A stretch of 64,000 bases of DNA from CAWJNF01 sp963844235. GTDB lineage: Bacteria > Actinomycetota > Thermoleophilia > Gaiellales > Gaiellaceae. Under the pieces are notes generated by a model, which saw only the letters and a list, made by a program, of their open reading frames with translations, did no database searches and had not been told where the DNA came from. The stretch is from positions 186,001 to 250,000 of the forward strand of contig CAWJNF010000004.1 in the NCBI GenBank assembly GCA_963844235.1. The letters run 5' to 3'. A program made the translations under genes and the position numbers. Of this stretch, positions 1 through 8,976 are shown piece by piece (position 1 is the first letter of the stretch; each line of letters begins with the position of its first letter).

Positions 1-1
1 G

Positions 2-361
2 CGAGGCGAGGAGGTAGCCGCCGCTCACCTGAGCATGCGCGAGTGGCAGCGAGCCCTGCGAGAGACGTTCCGCTCGGTCGACGCGATCCTCACTCCGGCG
101 ACGAACACCGCGGCGCCCAGCCTGGCCGAGCCGAACTCGATAGAGACGACCTGGAAGCTCACCTACCTGACCTACCCGTGGAGCCTCTCCCAGATGCCGA
201 CGCTCACGTTCCCGTGCGGCTTCACCGCCGCCGGGCTGCCCGTGGGCGTCCAGCTCACGGCCGCCCCGCTCCGCGAGCCTGTCCTGCTCGCGATCGGCTC
301 TGCCTACCAGCGCAGCACGGACTGGCACCGCGCACGACCGACCATCGAGGAGCAGCCATGA
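2..361 (+). CDS. Amidase-signature family protein, C-terminal part (5' end outside window)
   Basis: The reading frame is open from the window edge and ends at TGA 359-361, so only about 119 C-terminal residues are seen. The sequence ILTPATNTAAPSL, followed by a proline/glycine-rich GLPVGVQL segment near the end, matches the tail of amidase-signature enzymes (GatA, AtzF and allophanate hydrolase relatives). These hydrolyse amide bonds with a Ser-Ser-Lys triad that would lie upstream of the window. Its stop overlaps the ATG of the cyclic amidohydrolase by 4 bases (ATGA), so the two are probably translationally coupled. Together they would fit degradation of a cyclic ureide or amide. The exact substrate cannot be told from the tail. 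Confidence 0.8.
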   Translation, partial: RGEEVAAAHLSMREWQRALRETFRSVDAILTPATNTAAPSLAEPNSIETTWKLTYLTYPWSLSQMPTLTFPCGFTAAGLPVGVQLTAAPLREPVLLAIGSAYQRSTDWHRARPTIEEQP

Positions 362-1812
362 GACTCGTCGTCAGGAACGGCCTCGTCGTCACCCCGACCG
401 GCATCGTCAGCGGCGGCCTCGTGTGCGAGGACGGCGTGATCGTCCACGTCGGGCCGGACTCGACGCTGCCGCCGGACGGGGACGCGCTCGACGCCGAGGG
501 CAAGTGGGTGCTCCCCGGCGTCATCGACCCGCACACGCACATCGGCGTCGGCCCGGCCGAGACGCCCCTCGAGCGGCTGCGGCTCCACTGGGAAAGCGAA
601 AGCCGCGGCGCCGTCCACAAGGGCGTGACGACGATCGTGAGCTTCCAGGGCGGTTCGCCGATCCCGATGCGCGAAGCCCACGTCCCGATGCTCGAGCGGC
701 AGATCGCCTGGGCCGAGGAGGTGTCGTACGCCGACTTCGCGTTCCACACGATCATGCAGACGCCCGAGCACCTGGACGAGCAGGAGGCGCTGGCAGCGCG
801 CGGGGTCGTCGGCTTCAAGCACTTCTACACGGCCTACAAGCCGGGCCGCGACGCGACGGCCGACCAGATCACGATCGGCTACACGGACGACGGCATGCTC
901 TACGAGAGCTTCGATCGGCTCGGCCGATTGCGCCGCGAGGGCGCGAACGTCGTAGCGATGATCCACGCCGAGGACGCGGACATCTGCGCCTACCTCGAGG
1001 CGAAGCTCCAGGCGGAGGGGCGCACCGATCTGGCCGCCTGGGGTGAGGCGCGCCCGAACGTCGCCTGCTACGTGCGCTCGGCGGCCGCCGCGGAGATCGC
1101 CCGTGCAACGGGCTGTCCGCTCTACATCGTCCACATCACGACCGCCGAGGAGGTCGAGCTCGTACGGCGCCTGCGAGCCGAGGGCCTGCCGATCTACGGC
1201 GAGACGGTCATCCACTACCTGACGCACACGAAGGACATGGAGGACCGTGTCGGCTGCTGGGGGAAGGTCATCCCTTCGATCAAGAGCGCCGCTGACCGGG
1301 AAGCCCTCTGGCGCGGGCTGGCCGACGGCACGCTGACGACCCTCGGTACCGACCATTGCCCGTGGACGAAGGCCGAGAAGGAGGGCCCCGAAGGCCGCCA
1401 GTTCGCCAACATCTGGGGCGCCCTCCCGGGAATGACCGGCATGGAGTGCCTCCTCCCCGTCGTCTGGACGTACGGCGTGCGCCCCGGCCGTCTCTCCCCC
1501 GAGGACGTGGCGCGGATCACGGCCGAGAGCCCCGCGCGACGGTTCGGCCTCTACCCTCGCAAGGGCGTCCTCCAGGTCGGCTCGGACGCCGACCTCGTCG
1601 TGCTCGACCCCGAGCGGCGGGCGAGCGTGGACGACAGCTACTACGTCGGCTCGGTGGCCGACTGGAGCAGCTACCACGGTTTCGAGTTCCACGGGATGCC
1701 CGAGACGACCGTCGTGCGCGGAGAGGTCGTCGTCTCGCGCGGCGAGGTCGTCGGCGCTCCAGGGCACGGCCGCTACGTCGGCGGGGCCGCGGGCGCGACG
1801 GCCCCCGTCTGA
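358..1812 (+). CDS. Dihydropyrimidinase / D-hydantoinase family cyclic amidohydrolase
   Basis: A 484-residue metal-dependent cyclic amidohydrolase that would open hydantoin, dihydropyrimidine or allantoin-type rings. The metal-site residues are visible in order: DPHTH at residues 57-61, the lysine to be carboxylated in GFKHFY (K154), a HAED histidine, a VHITT histidine and the TDHCPW aspartate (about D332). Length is normal for the family. The start is ATG 358, which overlaps the upstream amidase stop; the longer open frame upstream is a shadow of that amidase. Hydantoinase, dihydropyrimidinase and allantoinase cannot be separated by eye, and the upstream amidase does not settle the substrate. 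Confidence 0.85.
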   Translation: MRLVVRNGLVVTPTGIVSGGLVCEDGVIVHVGPDSTLPPDGDALDAEGKWVLPGVIDPHTHIGVGPAETPLERLRLHWESESRGAVHKGVTTIVSFQGGSPIPMREAHVPMLERQIAWAEEVSYADFAFHTIMQTPEHLDEQEALAARGVVGFKHFYTAYKPGRDATADQITIGYTDDGMLYESFDRLGRLRREGANVVAMIHAEDADICAYLEAKLQAEGRTDLAAWGEARPNVACYVRSAAAAEIARATGCPLYIVHITTAEEVELVRRLRAEGLPIYGETVIHYLTHTKDMEDRVGCWGKVIPSIKSAADREALWRGLADGTLTTLGTDHCPWTKAEKEGPEGRQFANIWGALPGMTGMECLLPVVWTYGVRPGRLSPEDVARITAESPARRFGLYPRKGVLQVGSDADLVVLDPERRASVDDSYYVGSVADWSSYHGFEFHGMPETTVVRGEVVVSRGEVVGAPGHGRYVGGAAGATAPV

Positions 1813-2140
1813 CCCGGAGCCGAACGCGGCCGCCTGGTGGGCCGCCGTTCGCCTGCGCTGATCCCGCCGGCGAGCCATCCATCTTCGCGAGGATCCGGGT
1901 CTCCTCACGCGCCGGGCCGACGTCGTACGCGTACGAGCACAGCTCATCTGAGCAGCGTGTGGGTCGAACGACCGACCGCCGTGAGCGAACTTGGGTCATT
2001 CGGCCGACGCGGATCCCTCACCCCCACCGCACAGTTCCGCTACTCGCCCTTTACCCACCGTCAACCGGCGGGCAACCAGGGAGGTGTTTCCTCTGGGCAT
2101 CGACCGGACGCGATCCGGATACCAGCAAGGAGGACACGCA
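1813..2140. other. Intergenic region between hydantoinase and OsmC genes
   Basis: About 330 bases without a convincing gene. A hairpin-capable sequence lies just after the hydantoinase stop (1822-1850). The rest presumably holds the OsmC promoter and 5' leader. Open frames crossing it are arginine/proline-rich and look like chance frames. No clear -35/-10 pair was recognised. Confidence 0.5.
1822..1850 (+). terminator. Possible hairpin after the hydantoinase gene
   Basis: GAACGCGGC at 1822-1830 can pair with the segment ending CGTTC at 1850, with one bulged base and a 10-base loop. It begins 10 bases after the stop codon. There is no T-tract, so it may be only a weak or Rho-assisted terminator. 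Confidence 0.3.
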
Positions 2141-2710
2141 GTGAGCGCAACGATGGACAAGGTCAGGAACGGCGTCGACACGGACGTCATGTATGGGACG
2201 CTGGACGCGATCAAGGCCCAGCCGGCGCTCGGCAAGTTCCAGTTCCGCGCGACGAACCGCTGGATCGACGGCGCGCACAACCGCTCGACGATTCGCGGCT
2301 TCTACGGCGCGGGCCAGGAAGATACGACGCGCCAGCACGAGTTCCAGCTCGACTCGGGAGAGCCGGCGGTCCTGCTCGGCACCGACACCGGCCCCAACCC
2401 GGCCGAGTATCTCCTCCACGCGCTGGCCGGCTGCCTGACGACGTCCCTCGTGTACGTCGCCGCAGCCCGCGGCGTTCGCCTCACCGAGGTCGAGTCGACC
2501 CTCGAGGGCGACATGGACGTACAGGGCGCGCTCGGCCTGGACGACGACTACCGCAACGGCTTCGAGCGGATCCGCGTGACCTTCCGCGTGAAGGGCGACG
2601 CGCCGTCGGAGAAGCTGCAAGAGGTCGTCGCACGGGCGCAGAGGCGCTCGGCCGTCTTCGACATGGTCACGAACGGCGTGCCCACGCACGTCGAGGCGAT
2701 CGTCGACTAG
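2141..2710 (+). CDS. OsmC family protein lacking the usual second cysteine
   Basis: A 189-residue OsmC/Ohr-superfamily protein. Members usually reduce organic peroxides with a pair of cysteines. The first-cysteine region is present (HALAGCLTTS, Cys about 98). At the place where the second cysteine normally sits (CPVS-type motif) the protein reads RRSAVFDM, so that cysteine is replaced by Ser (about 170). Peroxidase activity of the standard type is therefore doubtful. The GTG start at 2141 is chosen because AAGGAGG lies at 2127-2133, 7 bases upstream; the longer frame has no such site. It is followed on the same strand by the acyl-CoA dehydrogenase-like gene after about 70 bases. Confidence 0.8.
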   Translation: MSATMDKVRNGVDTDVMYGTLDAIKAQPALGKFQFRATNRWIDGAHNRSTIRGFYGAGQEDTTRQHEFQLDSGEPAVLLGTDTGPNPAEYLLHALAGCLTTSLVYVAAARGVRLTEVESTLEGDMDVQGALGLDDDYRNGFERIRVTFRVKGDAPSEKLQEVVARAQRRSAVFDMVTNGVPTHVEAIVD

Positions 2711-2779
2711 CACGACCGCAACCGGTGGCCGGGACGCGCTGTCCCGGCCGCCGCCCTCGGCCTTTCAAGGAGAGTCACC

Positions 2780-4003
2780 ATGCCGATCGAGCTGCAAGCC
2801 ACCACAGAGCGCGGCCTCCGCCTCGTCGACCTCGCCGAGACCCTGGCCGAGGACTTCGCCACCCGTGCGGGCCAGCACGACAAGGAGGGGAGCTACCCCT
2901 TCGAGAGCATCGAGGCGCTCAAGGCCGTGCAGTACTTCAGTGCCCCGATCCCGGAGGAATTCGGCGGCCTGGGCGTCACCTCGGTGCACGACGTCGTCGT
3001 CGCCTCGAGCCGGCTCGCGCGCGGTGACGCCTCCGTGGCGATCGGCGTGAACATGCACCTCACCGTGCTGATGGCGATCGTGCGCCGCTGGCAGGTCGCG
3101 CGCGCAGCGGGCAACGAGCGGCGCACCGCGGCGTTCGGCGGCTTCCTCGAATGGGTCGCCGAAGACGGGGTCGTCCTCGCCGCGGCGGTGAGCGAGCGGA
3201 GCCAGGATCTGACTCGACCCACCACGACGGCCGTGCGCACCGAGTCGGGCTGGACGATCGACGGGAGCAAGGTCTTCTGCACGATGTCGCCGGCGGCGAC
3301 CGTCCTCTACACGGCCGTTTCCTTCACCGACGACGCGGGAAGAGAGCGCTACGGGTACGCGCACGTGCCTACCGCCACCCCGGGGGTGATCGTCCACGAC
3401 GACTGGGACGCGCTCGGGATGCGGGCGTCGGGAAGCCACTCCGTGACCTTCGAGGGAGTCGAGCTCCCTCCGGCCGCGCTGCGCGGCGGCTTCGACGTGG
3501 GCGACCCGATTCCCTACATGGACAGCAACCTCACCGCCGGCCTGTTCCACGCATCCTCCTCGCTCGGCATCGCCGAGGGCGCCTACCGGGGTGCGACCGG
3601 CGGGCTCACGCGCCGGGGTGTGGGGCTCGACGCGCCCCGGACGCAAATGCTCGCCGCAGAGAGCGCGATCGACCTGTTCGCCTGCCAGGCCGCGATCGCC
3701 CGCGCCGCGTCCCTCGTGGACGAGCACTACGCGGCGAACCCCGATCGAGCCGGGACGGACGAGCAGATCACAGCGCTCTTCGCCGAGGTGCAGACGGCGA
3801 AGACGTTTCTCAACGACGTGGCTACACGGGTCGTCGACCGCGCTCTGGCCCTCTCCGGTGGCGGCGGCTATCTGAACGGCAGCCCGCTCGCCCGGGCCTA
3901 CCGCGACGTCCGCGCAGGCGCCTTCATGCACCCGCTGGGCGCCAATCGCGCCTACGACTTCGTCGGCCAGGTCGCGCTCGGCCTCGGACCGGAGCTTCGC
4001 TGA
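2780..4003 (+). CDS. Acyl-CoA dehydrogenase family flavoprotein
   Basis: A 407-residue protein with the acyl-CoA dehydrogenase layout: an N-terminal helical domain (PIPEEFGGLGV near residue 60), a middle beta domain (GSKVFCTMSPAAT, then DWDALGMRASGSHSV) and a C-terminal helical domain. The family uses FAD for alpha,beta-dehydrogenation. A sub-branch (DszC/SfnC-like) instead uses reduced flavin for monooxygenation, and this protein could belong to either. Start ATG 2780 has AAGGAGA just upstream. The next gene, a flavin monooxygenase, begins 12 bases after its stop, so they probably form an operon. Confidence 0.8.
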   Translation: MPIELQATTERGLRLVDLAETLAEDFATRAGQHDKEGSYPFESIEALKAVQYFSAPIPEEFGGLGVTSVHDVVVASSRLARGDASVAIGVNMHLTVLMAIVRRWQVARAAGNERRTAAFGGFLEWVAEDGVVLAAAVSERSQDLTRPTTTAVRTESGWTIDGSKVFCTMSPAATVLYTAVSFTDDAGRERYGYAHVPTATPGVIVHDDWDALGMRASGSHSVTFEGVELPPAALRGGFDVGDPIPYMDSNLTAGLFHASSSLGIAEGAYRGATGGLTRRGVGLDAPRTQMLAAESAIDLFACQAAIARAASLVDEHYAANPDRAGTDEQITALFAEVQTAKTFLNDVATRVVDRALALSGGGGYLNGSPLARAYRDVRAGAFMHPLGANRAYDFVGQVALGLGPELR

Positions 4004-4015
4004 AGGGCGACCGAG

Positions 4016-5257
4016 GTGCGCGCCACCGAAACCATCATTGTCGGAGCCGGCCAGGCGGGCCTCGCCCTCAGCTGGCACCTCACCCGGGCCGGCCGAGAGC
4101 ACGTGCTGCTCGAGCGCGGCAAGGTCGGCGAGCGCTGGCGCTCCGAGCGCTGGGAGTCGCTGAGCCTGCTCACGCCGAACTGGCTCAACCGCTTGCCGGG
4201 CTCGCCGCCCCACGCGGATCGCAACGGCTTCCTGAGCCGCACCGGTTTCGTCCAGTACCTCGATTCCTACGCCCGCTCGTTCGCCGCGCCGGTCGCCGAA
4301 GGCGTCGAGGTGACGTCCGTCGGGCGAACGCGGAAGGGTTATCGCGTCGAGACCAGCGACGGGCCGTGGTCGGCCGGGAATGTCGTCGCGGCCACCGGCC
4401 ATTGCGCTGCGCCTAGCGTCCCCGGCGCGTCCGTGGCCGTGCCGCGGGGCCTGCGTCAGCTGCACGCGGTCGGCTACCGATCGCCGGAGAGCCTGCCGCC
4501 CGGCGCCGTGCTCGTCGTCGGAGCGGGCCCGACGGGCCAGCAACTGGCGGCGGAACTTCGACGTGCCGGGCGGGACGTCGTCCTGTCCGTCGGCCGGCAC
4601 GCATGGCTTCCCCGGCGCCACCGCGGTCGCGACATCTGGTACTGGCTTCATGTGACCGGGGCGCTCGACCGCACGGCCGACGAGGTGCCCGACGAGGCGA
4701 CATCTTCCTCGCCCAGCGTCGTCCTCACCGGCGCGAACGGCGGCGAGCGGCTCGACCTGGGCCTGCTCGACGGCCTCGGCGTCGTCGTGACGGGACGCCT
4801 GCAGCGCTTCGACGGACGCCGCGCGGTCTTCGCCGACGATCTCCACGTCACGGTCGCCGAGGCCGAGCAGCGCATGCGCCGCGTGCTCCACAGGATCGAC
4901 GAGCGCATCCACGACTCGCTGGGACGAGCGGAGGCTCCGGACGGCGACCCGGTGCCATCCTTCGCGTTGCCCGCCGGCAGGCACTCGCTCGACCTGCGGG
5001 CAGCCGGCGTGGGGAGCGTCATCTGGGCGACCGGCTTCCGTCGTGCCTACTCGTGGCTCCGCGTGCCGGTGCTCGACGCCGCCGGCGAGCTCGTTCATCG
5101 GGGCGGGGTCACGTCCTCGCCGGGTCTGCTCGGCCTGGGCCTACGGTTCCAGCGCACGCGTAAGTCCCATTTCATCGGCGGCATCGGCGAGGACGCGGCG
5201 CACCTTGCCCGGGTGATCGCCGGGGCCGGCGCGGTTCCGCTCGAGCTCGCAGTCTGA
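4016..5257 (+). CDS. Flavin-containing monooxygenase-like NAD(P)/FAD oxidoreductase
   Basis: A 413-residue two-dinucleotide-domain flavoprotein. The FAD-binding GxGxxG is IIVGAGQAG near residue 7. A second Rossmann motif, VLVVGAGPTG, near residue 162 would bind NAD(P)H. The WATGFR motif near residue 340 is typical of class B monooxygenases and CzcO-like proteins. Such enzymes hydroxylate N or S atoms or carry out Baeyer-Villiger oxidation; the substrate is unknown. The start is GTG 4016. It lies 12 bases after the acyl-CoA dehydrogenase-like gene, suggesting one transcript. Confidence 0.8.
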   Translation: MRATETIIVGAGQAGLALSWHLTRAGREHVLLERGKVGERWRSERWESLSLLTPNWLNRLPGSPPHADRNGFLSRTGFVQYLDSYARSFAAPVAEGVEVTSVGRTRKGYRVETSDGPWSAGNVVAATGHCAAPSVPGASVAVPRGLRQLHAVGYRSPESLPPGAVLVVGAGPTGQQLAAELRRAGRDVVLSVGRHAWLPRRHRGRDIWYWLHVTGALDRTADEVPDEATSSSPSVVLTGANGGERLDLGLLDGLGVVVTGRLQRFDGRRAVFADDLHVTVAEAEQRMRRVLHRIDERIHDSLGRAEAPDGDPVPSFALPAGRHSLDLRAAGVGSVIWATGFRRAYSWLRVPVLDAAGELVHRGGVTSSPGLLGLGLRFQRTRKSHFIGGIGEDAAHLARVIAGAGAVPLELAV

Positions 5258-5343
5258 GCAGACCCGTCCGCTGCTCGTTGGCGTTCCATCGTGAGTTCCG
5301 CCTAGCTGGGCCCATTCGGTGGCCGCTGATCCCGTGCTTGTCT

Positions 5344-5814
5344 CTAGCGTCGCATCCCTTTCCGCCGAGATCTCGCCCTGCCCTTCAACTCCTGAACCAG
5401 CGTCGCTTGTAAGCGCACCACTTCGCGTCTTTCGCCCGAGGTGATGCTCGTCCTGACCTCGAGGTGATGCCCATCCCGTTCGAGCTCTTCGCGGGTCATT
5501 CCGGTCCGCGCACTGAGGGCGCTCAGGGGAATCTCGACGGTCTCCGCTGCGCGAGAGGCTTCGCCGCCAGCCGCGTCCAGTTCGGCCTGGAAGAGCGCAT
5601 GCAAGGTGATCTGTTCGGAGGTAGGAATCGTCAGTCCTCGATACGTGCGGAGCCTCGTGAGCTCGCGATGGAGTCGTCTCGTGTCCGTGCCGAGTCGATC
5701 AGCTATGTGGGCGAGCGCTTCATCGCGGCTCTCGTACGCTCGCTCGTGGAGGTTCTTGAATGCGGGCCGGCCGGATCGCTTACGGGCGTGAGGCTGCCCC
5801 GCCGTGTTGTGTCG
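5344..5814 (-). pseudogene. Open frame without a good start; possible frameshifted helical protein
   Basis: On the minus strand the frame is open from 5814 down to a stop at 5344. It reads like a soluble helical protein (for example LHERAYESRDEALAHIADRL, then SALSARTGMTREELERDG). The only standard start is TTG at 5602-5604, which would cut off the clearly protein-like first half. Immediately upstream a neighbouring frame (stop at 5780-5782) also reads protein-like, with PPLAIAADCDEAIELATQHGG. The simplest reading is one gene split by a frameshift between about 5780 and 5815. No family was recognised. It lies downstream of the 5896-6339 gene on the same strand. Confidence 0.4.
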
Positions 5815-5895
5815 CTAGCTCGATCGCCTCGTCACAATCGGCAGCGATCGCCAACGGTGGATCGTCAGACTTGGAACCCCTCGAGCACTCGAGGG

Positions 5896-6339
5896 CTAGG
5901 ACGGTGGAGGAGCGCTCGACGGTGCGGAAGACCGGGCGGCGGTGGCGAAGCTCTCCCGGACTGCCTGAAGCTGAACCTCGGAGGCGGCATCCGCCGCTTC
6001 GGTGGCCGAGCGACGTTGCTCCGCGACCTCCGAAGCCGCCTTCCGCAACCCGTTGACGTCATCGATCGCAGCCTGCAGTTCATGGAAGACCTCGCCCTCG
6101 CGCCCTTGCTCGACGCCGTGCAGCGACACGGTCGTGCCGATGCGACTCACGCGCTCGACGCCGACACCTACCATGCGCGCTGTCAGCACGCTTTGCAGGT
6201 CGAGGAGGCCCGCTCCGTCCAGATCGAACTTGACCGTGAACCGATCCGGAGCCGACGCCGAACGCGCGACCTCTGGCGCGGCGCTGGCAAGTCTTACGTT
6301 GCCGTCAGGGGTCGTCGACTCAGCAGCGATGGTGGCCAT
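5896..6339 (-). CDS. Hypothetical protein, 147 aa
   Basis: Not recognised. The N-terminal third is rich in Ala/Ser/Pro. The middle (FTVKFDLDGAGLLDLQSVL) looks like a folded beta-containing segment. The C-terminal half is an alanine/glutamate-rich heptad-like stretch (LQAAIDDVNGLRKAASEVAEQ) likely to be helical or coiled coil. Start ATG 6337-6339 is supported by AAGGAGG at 6346-6352 with a 6-base spacer, which argues strongly for translation. It shares its strand with the broken frame downstream. Confidence 0.6.
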   Translation of the reverse strand: MATIAAESTTPDGNVRLASAAPEVARSASAPDRFTVKFDLDGAGLLDLQSVLTARMVGVGVERVSRIGTTVSLHGVEQGREGEVFHELQAAIDDVNGLRKAASEVAEQRRSATEAADAASEVQLQAVRESFATAARSSAPSSAPPPS

Positions 6340-6352
6340 TCGTGGCCTCCTT

Positions 6353-6660
6353 CATGTGGATGCCCTCCGGCGGAGCCGCCCCACAAGACGCGCAGCTTGC
6401 GGGCGAGGAAACTAAACCAGCGGACATAGGAATACTATCATCTCGCGGCCACCCGCCCCTGCCGCCGATCGTCTCGCTGAAAGACCCGACGTACTGGTCG
6501 GCCCTAGAGCCACTGGGCAACCGCCCGCGTGCGCTAGCGGCTCCGGCCGGGGCACCCGTCTCGTTGGCTCGCCCGTGCAGGCGGCCGAGGTCATGGCGGC
6601 GGTGCTCGATTAGCAATCGGTTTGCAGAACCGGCTCTAGCCCGGCGTTGAGCGGGAGGGT
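6353..6660. other. Intergenic region with no convincing gene
   Basis: About 300 bases between the start of the 147-aa hypothetical gene and the 3' end of the mutase gene. A small hairpin, CGGT-N7-ACCG, at 6618-6632 resembles a tRNA-Cys anticodon arm, but no acceptor or T arm fits (see rejected list). It may serve as the mutase terminator. I see nothing else supportable. Confidence 0.4.
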
Positions 6661-8265
<1,605 letters not shown>

Positions 8266-8341
8266 GGGCTAAGGGTACGCCAACTCTCTCGTGGCAATGC
8301 GAACGAGTACACTGATGACCTCGACCGATCAGGGGGTGCCC

Positions 8342-8788
8342 ATGGCGATCGTGGACCTCATGGGGGTCCAGCTCGTGAGCGTCGAGCCGGAGGCCACGGT
8401 AGAAGCGGCGATCGCCAGGATGCTCGAGGCCGGCATCGGCTCCGTCGCCGTGTGTGAGGGGCCGCGGCTCGTCGGCATGCTGACCGAGCGGGACGTGCTG
8501 CGGCTCGCCGGCGGCGGCGCCCGGATGGACGAGCTCGAGGTGCGCCAGGTGATGACGACCCAGCTCGTCACCGTCGAGCCCGCCGACGACGTGCTCGACG
8601 TCGCCCGGCTGATGAGCGAGCACCGGATCCGTCACGTCCCGGTCGTCCACGGCGAGAACCTGCTCGGGATCGTCGCCATGCGGGACGTTCTCGACGCGCT
8701 CGCCGAGCGCCTCTTCCTGACTCACGACGAGGGCGTTCGCGAGACGGTGCACGAGCTGCTGAAGCGGAAGCACCCGGCCGTCACATGA
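8342..8788 (+). CDS. CBS-domain pair protein
   Basis: A 148-residue protein made of two CBS motifs. The first spans about residues 1-62 (SVEPEATVEAAIARMLEAGIGSVAV, then LTERDVLR) and the second about 65-125 (VEPADDVLDVARLMSEHRIRHVPVV, then MRDVLDAL). CBS pairs bind adenosyl ligands and act as energy or redox sensors. No catalytic domain is attached. Start ATG 8342 has AGGGGG 5 bases upstream; a GTG at 8291 in the same frame would add 17 residues. It is divergent from the mutase gene, and its stop overlaps the start of the zinc-ribbon gene (ATGA), indicating coupling. Confidence 0.85.
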   Translation: MAIVDLMGVQLVSVEPEATVEAAIARMLEAGIGSVAVCEGPRLVGMLTERDVLRLAGGGARMDELEVRQVMTTQLVTVEPADDVLDVARLMSEHRIRHVPVVHGENLLGIVAMRDVLDALAERLFLTHDEGVRETVHELLKRKHPAVT

Positions 8789-8976
8789 CCACGCCGGAGA
8801 CCCTGCTCGCCTGCTCGGGCTGCGGCAGCGCGACCCCGCCGCTCGAGTCGGCCGAGTTCGGCGAGTGGTGCGGTGGAGCATTCGACGAAGCCGAGCAGCG
8901 GGTACCGGCAGGCCTCCTGCTCTGCCCGGAGTGCCGGGCCGCCGAGGCGCCGCACGACGAGCTCGGCGGCGGCTGA
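8785..8976 (+). CDS. Small zinc-ribbon-like protein, 63 aa
   Basis: A tiny protein with two CxxC pairs (CSGCG near residue 10 and CPECR near residue 48), as in treble-clef or zinc-ribbon domains. A zinc-binding structural or adaptor role is inferred; no family was recognised. Its ATG overlaps the CBS gene stop by 4 bases. Part of its 3' half overlaps an ATG (8873) that could begin the downstream amidohydrolase frame. This frame reads more like protein there than the other one does. Confidence 0.6.
   Translation: MTTPETLLACSGCGSATPPLESAEFGEWCGGAFDEAEQRVPAGLLLCPECRAAEAPHDELGGG

Noticed and set aside
2765..5098. Long minus-strand open frame of 777 codons
   Set aside because: It is the antisense shadow of the acyl-CoA dehydrogenase and monooxygenase genes: composition is Arg/Asp/Gly/Val-biased with no domain, as expected from high-GC codon bias.
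6603..6660. tRNA-Cys-like anticodon arm (CGGT-TTGCAGA-ACCG at 6618-6632)
   Set aside because: The loop has T33 and GCA, but there is no matching 7-bp acceptor stem, no GGTTCGA-type T loop and no proper D arm. Treated as a chance hairpin or terminator.
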